A stretch of 9,207 nucleotides of DNA from an uncultured Alcaligenaceae bacterium (GTDB lineage: Bacteria; Pseudomonadota; Gammaproteobacteria; Burkholderiales; Burkholderiaceae_B), in assembly GCA_937897265.1 (NCBI GenBank), contig CALCPT010000307.1, positions 1-9,207 of the forward strand. Direction: 5' to 3'. The translations under genes were made by a program, and so were the position numbers. Below, one piece after another: positions 1 to 5,576 of the stretch; the first letter of the stretch is position 1; every line of letters starts with the position of its first letter. The notes beneath the pieces were generated by a model. It ran no database searches, was not told where the DNA came from, and worked only from the letters and a program-made list of their open reading frames with translations.

Positions 1-46
1 AGATACATTGGCGTGACTGGAGTTCAGACGTGTGCTCTTCCGATCT
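1..46. other. Illumina library adapter (sequencing artefact)
   Basis: Bases 13-46 are identical, as I recall it, to the 34-nt Illumina TruSeq-type Read 2 primer region, ending in the familiar GCTCTTCCGATCT. Bases 1-4 (AGAT) match the end of the P7 sequence, and bases 5-12 (ACATTGGC) occupy the position of an 8-nt i7 index. The orientation points into the contig, so genomic sequence starts at 47. An open reading frame can be read through this stretch from a GTG at 30 and gives the peptide MCSSDL, a known adapter-derived artefact at protein N-termini. Nothing here should be treated as genome sequence. Confidence 0.98.
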
Positions 47-842
47 ATTAAACACCATGACTGTTGTTGAAAACAAGCCTGGCGCAGGGGGAAACCTTGC
101 CACGCAGCTCGTCGCCAAGGCCCCGGCTGACGGTATGACCTTACTGGTAACAGCCAACAACCACACCATTAACCCAACACTGTTTGCAGACGCAGGCTAT
201 GGCATCAATGATTTAGTGCCTATTGCAGATTTAATGTGGGGGCCAAGCGTCATCGTGGTACCCGCTAACTCGCCGTATCAAAGCTTTGATCAATTACTTG
301 CTGATGCAAAAAAACGGCCCGATGCGATCACTTACGGCAGCGCAGGGATCGGCACGCCCAGCCACATTGCGGGCGAGCTCTTGAACCAGGCTGCGGGCAT
401 CAAACTTGCGCACGCACCCTATCGCGGCTCGGGCCCATCACTCACCGACCTGGCAGGGGGCCAGATTCCGGTGGTACTGTCGTCTCTGGTAGCTGCGACT
501 CCGTTGATTAAATCTGGAAGAATTTGCCCTTTAGCTGTCACGTCGAGTAAACGCTGGCCCGGCGCCGAGACAATACCGACAGTCGCTGAATTTGGCTTAC
601 CTAAATTTGAGCACCTAACGTTTATTGGCCTGATGGCACCTAAAGGCACTACAGCAACGCAAGCAAATACCTTGAGCCAAGCGGTCATGAAAGTACTCGC
701 CGACCCCACCGTGACGGCGAAAGTCGCCAGCCTGGGCGGCGAAGTTGGCCACATGAACGCTCAAGAATTCAAACAATTTATTGACGCCGATTACAACCTG
801 TCGCGTCAAATTGTTCAGTCAACTGGAATGAAGCCCGAATGA
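47..842 (+). CDS. Bug/TctC-family tripartite tricarboxylate transporter receptor, 5'-truncated
   Basis: This is a periplasmic solute-binding protein of the Bug (TctC) family, which captures carboxylates or related small molecules for tripartite tricarboxylate transporters. Family signatures are visible: VVENKPGAGGN near the start, a GSAGIGTPSHIAGELL segment, then HAPYRGSGPSLTDLAGGQ, and a C-terminal half with PTVAEFGLP and LMAPKGT. Alignment by eye with the complete receptor at 5577-6572 places the first genuine residue near position 66 of that protein. About 65 residues are therefore missing, including the signal peptide and the WPxKP..VVP strand. The truncation is technical: the adapter ends at 46, and the first codon wholly from the genome is TTA at 48. 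The stop codon overlaps the start of the CoA-transferase at 839 (ATGA), so the two are probably co-translated. Substrate unknown. Confidence 0.93.
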
Positions 843-2059
843 GCACTACCCTGCCCGATCCGACCAAGCCCCTCGCGGGCATGCGCGTCCTTGAGTTGTC
901 GCAAATTATGGCGGGGCCCATCTGCGGGCTCATGCTGGGCGACCTTGGCGCCGAAGTCATCAAGATAGAGAAGTTTCCTGGTGGTGATGATGCACGGGCG
1001 TTCAGTAGTGCAGGTGCTGCGAATACGATGCCTGCATCATTTCAGATGATCAATCGCGGTAAAAAGTCGGTCGCACTAAATCTCAAATCGCAGCTCGGTC
1101 GCGACACCTTATTGAAGATGGTTCAGCAGGCCGATGTCGTCACCGAAAACTATCGCCCGGGGGCACTGAAGCGTCTGGGCCTCGCCCCCGAAGGCCTGAT
1201 CAAAGCCAATCCAAAATTGATTGTGGTATCGGTAAGTGGGTATGGCTCGATCGGGCCACTCAGTGATCGTGGCGGCTTTGATTTAGTGTTGCAAGCTTTT
1301 AGTGGTTTGATTAGTGTCACCGGCGAAGAAGGCGGTGGTTCAGTCAAGCCAGGCGTCCCCACGGCCGACATCAATTCTGGTGTGTTGGCAGCGCTTGGCA
1401 CACTCAGTGCCTACATTTATCGTCTGCGGACAGGCCAAGGGCAATGGGTGCAAACTTCACTGCTGCAGGCTTCAATGCAGCAACTCTACTGGCAGGCCGC
1501 CTTGTTTTTTGCCAGCGGCGCGATGCCTAAACGCTTGGGAACCGCCCACCCGTTAATTGCCCCCTATCAAACCTTTGCGTGTGCCGATGGCGAACTCGCG
1601 ATTGGTGGTGGCAATGCGACGATCTGGAAAAAACTGCTTGAGGTGCTTGAAAAGCCTCAGTGGGATGACGATGCTCGGTTTAACTCAAGCAAGAACCGCC
1701 TGGATAACCGGCCTGCACTTGAGGCCTTGATGAACGACGTGCTGCGCACACACACGCGCGCGTACTGGGAAGAAAAATTATTAGCCGCGGGCGTGCCTTG
1801 CGGTCCGGTTCAAAACGTGGCCGAGGCACTCAATCATCCGCAAACGCATGCCCTGAACATGGTGGTTGACGCTGAAAATGCGAACGGCGGTTCAATCCGC
1901 TCGTTGGGTTTACCAATCTTGTTTAATGGCACCAATAGCCCCTCACTGGGTGCGGCACCGCAACTGGGCCAGCACACGCAAGAGGTCTTAAGCGCCTGGG
2001 GCGTTAGCCCAGAAGAGTACGCCCTGCTAGTAAAAGAACAGGCCTGCATGCAGGCCTGA
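839..2059 (+). CDS. CaiB/BaiF family CoA-transferase (class III)
   Basis: A 406-residue class III CoA-transferase, a cytoplasmic enzyme type that moves CoA between carboxylic acids through an aspartyl-CoA intermediate. The length is typical of the family. Visible family features are the N-terminal LAGMRVLELSQIMAGP and LGAEVIKIE (residues 12-44), INRGKKSVALNLK (71-83), ENYRPGALKRLGL (103-115), SGYGSIGP with RGGFDLVLQAFSGL (133-157), and PTADINSG, where Asp177 aligns with the catalytic aspartate of formyl-CoA transferase. The conserved TGQGQWVQTSLLQ follows. The ATG sits inside the end of the receptor gene (4-nt ATGA overlap) with a weak GGAA-type ribosome site upstream, which indicates translational coupling. 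The pairing suggests that the imported acid, or its product, is activated with CoA here. Acid and CoA donor cannot be told from sequence. Confidence 0.95.
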   Translation: MSTTLPDPTKPLAGMRVLELSQIMAGPICGLMLGDLGAEVIKIEKFPGGDDARAFSSAGAANTMPASFQMINRGKKSVALNLKSQLGRDTLLKMVQQADVVTENYRPGALKRLGLAPEGLIKANPKLIVVSVSGYGSIGPLSDRGGFDLVLQAFSGLISVTGEEGGGSVKPGVPTADINSGVLAALGTLSAYIYRLRTGQGQWVQTSLLQASMQQLYWQAALFFASGAMPKRLGTAHPLIAPYQTFACADGELAIGGGNATIWKKLLEVLEKPQWDDDARFNSSKNRLDNRPALEALMNDVLRTHTRAYWEEKLLAAGVPCGPVQNVAEALNHPQTHALNMVVDAENANGGSIRSLGLPILFNGTNSPSLGAAPQLGQHTQEVLSAWGVSPEEYALLVKEQACMQA

Positions 2060-2069
2060 GGTTCTTCTT
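2039..2069. terminator. Probable bidirectional terminator: 20-bp perfect palindrome over a stop codon
   Basis: CAGGCCTGCATGCAGGCCTG at 2039-2058 is a perfect inverted repeat. It encodes the last codons of the CoA-transferase and contains the first two bases of its TGA. On the plus strand it is followed by a pyrimidine-rich TTCTTCTT (2062-2069). On the minus strand it is followed by TTCTTTTAC. AAGAA and TTCTT in the flanks could extend the stem past a small AGG bulge. The facing genes end only 8 bases apart, so one element could end both transcripts. The U-tracts are interrupted and the palindrome has no unpaired loop bases beyond those strain requires, so efficiency is uncertain. Confidence 0.65.
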
Positions 2070-2883
2070 AACGACCTTTAAACTGCGCTGGGCGTTTTTC
2101 TAAGAATGCCGCACGGCCCTCTTTGAAATCGTCGCTGGCAAAACATGCCTTCACCATCGCAACGGCGCGCTCAATATCTTGCTCTTCTGGCTGAGCACAC
2201 ACTTGACGAATATTGAACTTGCTGGCCGCAACGGTCAGCGGTGCGTTTTCAGCAATCAGCTTGGTGTATTCAGCGATCACGGCATCAATCTCGTCACCCT
2301 TACACACGCGCGACACAAAGCCCATCCGCAACGCATCATTGGCATCAAAACGACGCGCCGTCACAAAAATATCTGTCGCATTGGCCAAGCCAATAATGTT
2401 GGTAAAGCGATTGATACCTTTATGGCCATAGCCTAAGCCCAAGCGTGCGGCAGGCATTCTAAAGGTTGCGTCTTCTGTGCAAATACGAATATCGCAGGCT
2501 GCGGCAAGACCCAAGCCACCGCCAAAGCAGAAGCCGCGAATTTGCGCAATCACGGGCTTTGAGCACTCGACTGGGGCGTTCATTGAATCTGACACCGCAT
2601 CTTCGTAGGCCAACTGAGTTTCTGGCGAGCTACGCAAGGTATCAAACTGAGAGATATCAGCGCCCGACACAAAGGCTTTTTCACCCTGCCCCACAATCAC
2701 AATCACCCGAACTTCAGGGTCGGCGTCGAACGCACGAATAGCTTTAGGCAAGTCTGTCCACATCTGCACCGACATGGCATTCATCTTATTGGGGTTCGAG
2801 ATCAGGATCGTACCGATCGCACCCTTTTTCTCGGCAATGATGCTGCCGACGATTGTTTTTTTCTCTGTACCTGACTCTGCCAC
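2068..2883 (-). CDS. Enoyl-CoA hydratase/isomerase (crotonase) family protein lacking both hydratase glutamates
   Basis: A 271-residue crotonase-fold protein. The acyl-CoA binding and oxyanion-hole elements are present: KAFVSGADI (69-77) and GFCFGGGLGLAAACDI (117-132). The GGG(C)E motif of rat enoyl-CoA hydratase is here GGGLG, so catalytic Glu144 corresponds to Gly125. The second glutamate (Glu164, motif PE) corresponds to Ala145 in FRMPAARLGLGYG. Ordinary syn-hydration is therefore doubtful; decarboxylation, isomerisation, hydrolysis or another thioester reaction is possible. From memory, the FRMPAARLGLGYG variant recurs in proteobacterial proteins labelled enoyl-CoA hydratase, so it is probably a real subgroup rather than a decayed gene. 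The start is a GTG with AAGGGGAA about 5 bases upstream. It diverges from the second CoA-transferase and converges on the first. The substrate is unknown. Confidence 0.9.
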   Translation of the reverse strand: MAESGTEKKTIVGSIIAEKKGAIGTILISNPNKMNAMSVQMWTDLPKAIRAFDADPEVRVIVIVGQGEKAFVSGADISQFDTLRSSPETQLAYEDAVSDSMNAPVECSKPVIAQIRGFCFGGGLGLAAACDIRICTEDATFRMPAARLGLGYGHKGINRFTNIIGLANATDIFVTARRFDANDALRMGFVSRVCKGDEIDAVIAEYTKLIAENAPLTVAASKFNIRQVCAQPEEQDIERAVAMVKACFASDDFKEGRAAFLEKRPAQFKGR

Positions 2884-2914
2884 GAAAATTCCCCTTTTTA
2901 AACATTGTTAATCG

Positions 2915-2929
2915 CTGCTAGTCTAGCAG
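2915..2929. promoter_or_regulatory. Candidate operator: 15-bp hyphenated palindrome
   Basis: CTGCTAG-T-CTAGCAG has perfect 7-bp arms around one base. It lies between the divergent crotonase and CoA-transferase genes, centred about 49 bases before the predicted plus-strand start site and just upstream of its -35 box. It also touches a possible minus-strand -10 (GATACT, reverse complement of 2928-2933). A dimeric regulator bound here could control both genes. It fits a T-N11-A LysR-type site, but so do many palindromes, and no regulator gene is present in the window. Confidence 0.5.
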
Positions 2930-2935
2930 TATCAC

Positions 2936-2964
2936 TTGCAAAAACACCGAAAGCAACTTATAAA
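2936..2964 (+). promoter_or_regulatory. Sigma70-type promoter for the second CoA-transferase
   Basis: TTGCAA at 2936-2941 and TATAAA at 2959-2964 are separated by exactly 17 bases and match the -35/-10 consensus at 4 and 5 of 6 positions. Transcription would begin near 2971 and leave a leader of about 75 bases before the ATG at 3047. The upstream in-frame TTG at 2936 falls inside the -35 box, which argues against the longer reading frame. Predicted from sequence only. Confidence 0.6.
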
Positions 2965-3046
2965 AGGCTTCGAAAGTCGGCAGTACACTCGAAATTACAG
3001 AAAAATCTGTCCGACCGCCTTTGCCATTCAATCTAAATCGAAAATC

Positions 3047-4243
3047 ATGTCAAAAATTCAGGCTTCTTCCGCACTTTCAAATCTTAAAGTTCTAGATATG
3101 TCTCGCGTGCGCGCGGGCCCAAACTGTGTGCGCCTACTCGCCGACTTTGGCGCAGACGTGATCCGCATTGAGCCACCCAAAGGCGTAGATCCTAACGAAG
3201 GTATGTTTGCCGCCAACCGCGAGGGTGGCGACTTTCAAAACCTGAACCGCAACAAGCGGGCAATGACCTTGAACCTCAAAAAACCAGGTGCACTCGACAT
3301 CATGATGCGTCTGGTTAAAACCGCTGACGTCGTCGTTGAAAACTGGCGCCCAGACATCAAGAACAAACTGGGCGTTGACTATGAGTCACTCGCCAAGGTC
3401 AATCCACGCATTATTTTGGCTAGCATCTCTGGCTATGGCCAAGAAGGCCCGTATGCCTCGCGCCCAGGCTTTGACCAAATCATGCAAGGCATGGGCGGTT
3501 TGATGTCAGTGACTGGCATCCCAGGCCAGGGCCCCGTGCGCGCAGGCCTTGCCGTGGCTGACATGAGTGCAGGTTTGTATGCCGGCATTGGTATCTTGAC
3601 CGCACTGCTTGAGCGCGAGCGTTCTGGCAAAGGGCAATGGGTTCATGCCTCACTGCTGCACTCACAAATTGCGATGATGGATTTTCAGGCAGCTCGCTAC
3701 CTCAACGAGGGTGACGTCGCAGGCCAGGCCGGCAACGACCATCCCACCTCAAGCCCCATGGGTTTGTTTGAAGCCAGCGACGGCGTCTTTAACTTGGGCG
3801 CCTCAGGTCAAGGTAATTGGGTACGTTTATGCGAACTCGCCAAGCGCCCAGACTGGATGGCAGACCCTGACTTTGCCAACGAAAAAACTCGCGCAGTGAA
3901 TCGCGCCAAGTGCAACCAGGCGCTCAATGAAGTCTTTCGTACCAACACCGTTGCCTACTGGGTCGACAACCTGAACAAGGCCGGCGTACCTGCAGGCCCG
4001 GTCTATAACGTGCCAGAAATGTTTGCCGACGAGCACATCAAGCAATCACATATTTCTAAAATGGTGAAAGATAAAAACGGTAAAGAGAAGGGCTTCATTA
4101 CCTTACCAACCGTGCTGAGTCGTACACCAGCAGACGTCGTCACCACCGCGCCACAATGGGGCGAGCACACGGCTGAAGTCTTGGGTGAAGTCGGCTATTC
4201 AGAAGCAGAAATCGCCAAGTTCTACGAGCAAGGCGTGGTTTAA
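3047..4243 (+). CDS. CaiB/BaiF family CoA-transferase (class III), second copy
   Basis: A 398-residue class III CoA-transferase when started at the ATG at 3047. The frame remains open upstream to a TTG at 2936, but those 37 residues (basic, low complexity) precede the normal LKVLDMSRVRAGP beginning and overlap a predicted promoter, so I reject them. No strong ribosome site precedes the ATG. Conserved elements are LNRNKRAMTLNLK (66-78), ENWRPDIKNKLGVDY (98-112), SGYGQEGP and RPGFDQIMQGMGGLMSVTG (128-157), and AVADMSAG, with Asp172 as the predicted aspartyl-CoA nucleophile. GKGQWVHASLLHS and a C-terminal GVPAGPVYNVPE also fit. It is clearly diverged from the transferase at 839-2059, so this is not a recent duplication; the two probably use different acids. 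It has its own promoter and is followed by a strong terminator, so it is likely monocistronic. Confidence 0.95.
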   Translation: MSKIQASSALSNLKVLDMSRVRAGPNCVRLLADFGADVIRIEPPKGVDPNEGMFAANREGGDFQNLNRNKRAMTLNLKKPGALDIMMRLVKTADVVVENWRPDIKNKLGVDYESLAKVNPRIILASISGYGQEGPYASRPGFDQIMQGMGGLMSVTGIPGQGPVRAGLAVADMSAGLYAGIGILTALLERERSGKGQWVHASLLHSQIAMMDFQAARYLNEGDVAGQAGNDHPTSSPMGLFEASDGVFNLGASGQGNWVRLCELAKRPDWMADPDFANEKTRAVNRAKCNQALNEVFRTNTVAYWVDNLNKAGVPAGPVYNVPEMFADEHIKQSHISKMVKDKNGKEKGFITLPTVLSRTPADVVTTAPQWGEHTAEVLGEVGYSEAEIAKFYEQGVV

Positions 4244-4295
4244 CACCACCAGTGACCCCTTAACGCTTTTTTAAGGGATCGATTGACTTAAAGTC
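4235..4295. repeat. Three small consecutive inverted repeats after the second CoA-transferase
   Basis: Between the stop codon and the main terminator lie GTGGT/ACCAC (4235-4239 with 4245-4249, the TAA stop in its loop), CCCTTAA/TTAAGGG (4257-4263 with 4271-4277) and GACTT/AAGTC (4285-4289 with 4291-4295, one-base centre). Each is short and could be chance, but together they suggest a folded 3' untranslated end. Confidence 0.4.
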
Positions 4296-4305
4296 GCTTG
4301 CAAAC

Positions 4306-4341
4306 AAAAAGCTCGACACTTTTAACGGTGTCGAGCTTTTT
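4306..4341. terminator. Strong bidirectional intrinsic terminator
   Basis: AAAAAGCTCGACAC (4306-4319) pairs perfectly with GTGTCGAGCTTTTT (4328-4341) around an 8-base loop, giving a 14-bp stem. Because one arm begins with an A-run and the other ends with a T-run, it has the form of a Rho-independent terminator on both strands. It lies between the convergent CoA-transferase (ends 4243) and the FAH-family gene (ends 4390) and would stop both transcripts. Confidence 0.9.
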
Positions 4342-4389
4342 ATCTGAGGGCCTAACCTGTCAGCCAAGCCGACTAGATTTTTGAGCAGA

Positions 4390-5259
4390 CTATTCGTCAG
4401 CGATCGGATTACTCAACACACCCACGCCCTCAATATCGATCTCGATGGTGTCGCCAGCTTTCATGAAAACGGGCGGCTTTCGGGCATAACCAACACCCGC
4501 AGGCGTACCAGTGATCACGACATCGCCTGGCTCTAAGGTCATGCACTCAGTGATCAACACCAACGTTTCAACAATGCCCCATAAAAAGTTTTTGGTGTTG
4601 GCATCTTGCATGATCTGACCGTTCAGACGCGATTGAATCCGCAAGCCATCAGCCGCGCGTGGCAACTCGTCGGGCGTGACCAACCAGGGGCCAAAGCCGC
4701 CAGTGGCATCAAAGTTTTTACCGATTGTCCACTGCGTTGACTTGCGCTGATAGTCGCGCAAGCTGCCGTCATTAAACGCGCTGTAGCCCGCCAGGCAATC
4801 CAGCGCATTGGCTGTGGTCAGGTGCTTAGCGCGCTTACCCACCACAAACGCGAGCTCGGCCTCGTAATCAAACTTGTCAGAGACCTTTGGACGAATCATT
4901 GGCTGCAAATGTCCCACCATTGAGCTTGGGCCACGCATAAAGAAACTTGGGTACTCGGGGCGGGCGTGCCCACCCTCAGCGGCGTGATCAGCGTAGTTCA
5001 GACCCAGGCAGATAATTTTGGTTGGGTTATCAACTAACGGAATGAATTTGATGCCTTGAATCGATTTGATTGAAGCGGTTGAGCTTTTTGCCAACTCAGC
5101 AACACGGGTCATTGCACCCGCCGTTGAGATCACTTCGAGTAGCGTCTTGGGCAGGCTAGCATCGGTTGCCGCGAGATCGATAAACTCGCTTGAATCTTTG
5201 GCACGCAACAAGCCCACACGCTTTTGCTGGCTTTGGTCTTGATAACTAAATAAACGCAT
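4390..5259 (-). CDS. Fumarylacetoacetate hydrolase (FAH) family protein
   Basis: A 289-residue cytoplasmic enzyme of the FAH fold, a family that hydrolyses, decarboxylates or isomerises oxo-carboxylic acids using Mg2+ or Mn2+. The N-terminal part (1-75, MRLFSYQDQ...) is the small variable domain; the catalytic domain starts at NPTKIICLGLNYADHAAE. There His92 and Glu95 match the lid His-Glu dyad of FAHD1-like enzymes. Metal ligands are intact: Glu133 and Glu135 in DYEAELAFVVGK, and Asp164 in GYSAFNDGSLRDYQ. QWTIGKNFDATGGFGP (177-191) and VVITGTPAGVGY (247-258) complete the signature. Length and layout fit proteins variously named ureidoglycolate lyase, acylpyruvase or HpcE-like isomerase, and sequence alone does not choose among them. 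The ATG start has AGGGA about 6 bases upstream. With two CoA-transferases nearby, a role in degrading an imported oxo-acid is a reasonable inference. Confidence 0.94.
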   Translation of the reverse strand: MRLFSYQDQSQQKRVGLLRAKDSSEFIDLAATDASLPKTLLEVISTAGAMTRVAELAKSSTASIKSIQGIKFIPLVDNPTKIICLGLNYADHAAEGGHARPEYPSFFMRGPSSMVGHLQPMIRPKVSDKFDYEAELAFVVGKRAKHLTTANALDCLAGYSAFNDGSLRDYQRKSTQWTIGKNFDATGGFGPWLVTPDELPRAADGLRIQSRLNGQIMQDANTKNFLWGIVETLVLITECMTLEPGDVVITGTPAGVGYARKPPVFMKAGDTIEIDIEGVGVLSNPIADE

Positions 5260-5308
5260 TCGATTTCCCTGGGTGTTGATCTACTTAGAGCGCTCGGACC
5301 CTAGGCAG

Positions 5309-5332
5309 AAGTTTTTAAACTTGCAAGAAGTT
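5309..5332. promoter_or_regulatory. Nested inverted repeats upstream of the FAH gene
   Basis: AAGTTT-TT-AAACTT (5309-5322) overlaps CTTGCAAG (5320-5327), and AACTT-N5-AAGTT (5318-5332) uses the same arm. The cluster is about 50 bases upstream of the FAH start codon, where a regulator could act. A TTGCAA within it could be a minus-strand -35, but the -10 17 bases on (TAGGGT) is poor. A candidate operator only. Confidence 0.3.
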
Positions 5333-5408
5333 ACTCCTAAATCGGGCGAATCGCAAAGCGGCGCCCACGTCACCATGCCTCGGATCCCTTCTGCATCATC
5401 CTCTCACA

Positions 5409-5532
5409 GACTCGGGCTCACAGCCGCGAGTCGGCTCACCGGTCAGCCGGTAGACGAAGCTCAAGCCGCCTGCTACAGTCGTGTCGGGTAGGAGCGCACA
5501 CCACTTTAGGCGCGCGGGTTCCCGGCTGTGTG
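5409..5532. ncRNA. Candidate structured RNA or leader: series of GC-rich hairpins
   Basis: GACTCGGGCT (5409-5418) pairs with AGCC-G-CGAGTC (5422-5432), making 10 bp with one bulged G and a CAC loop. It is immediately followed by CGGCT/AGCCG (5432-5436 with 5445-5449), whose loop contains the self-complementary ACCGGT. Both 5' arms read GGCTCAC. Further pairings are CTAC/GTAG (5473-5476 with 5488-5491) and CACAC/GTGTG (5497-5501 with 5528-5532). No T-run ends the series and I recognise no known riboswitch or sRNA family. It could be a leader of the receptor gene at 5577, a separate small RNA on either strand, or a double-stranded protein-binding array. Confidence 0.3.
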
Positions 5533-5576
5533 GATCCTAGAATCCCTTGAATAACTAAAAAGATAACCAAGACAAT

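Larger units (their letters stand above)
5260..5576. other. Divergent intergenic region, about 317 bases, no convincing gene
   Basis: This region separates the minus-strand FAH gene from the plus-strand receptor and should carry both promoters. The FAH-proximal part (5305-5335) is AT-rich with nested inverted repeats. The middle (about 5405-5535) is GC-rich with several hairpins. The last 40 bases before the receptor ATG are A-rich with only a weak ribosome site. A TAGAAT at 5538-5543 could be a -10 box, but no good -35 stands 16-18 bases before it. A 72-codon frame at 5273-5491 has no family resemblance and I do not call it. Confidence 0.7.

Noticed and set aside
30..56. GTG start giving an apparently complete first protein
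   Set aside because: The GTG and following codons lie in adapter sequence; the receptor is truncated, not initiated there.
419..754. 111-codon minus-strand frame
   Set aside because: Antisense shadow of the first receptor gene with no family resemblance.
2936..3046. N-terminal extension of the second CoA-transferase from TTG
   Set aside because: It overlaps a good -35/-10 promoter and precedes the normal family N-terminus; ATG 3047 fits better.
2936..5327. Recurring TTGCAA motifs (2936, about 4298, 5321) as a shared regulator site
   Set aside because: A 6-base palindrome is expected a couple of times in this length by chance; flanks are not shared well enough.
5273..5491. 72-codon plus-strand frame in the divergent intergenic region
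   Set aside because: No recognisable domain or good ribosome site, and it crosses GC-rich hairpins; probably a chance frame.
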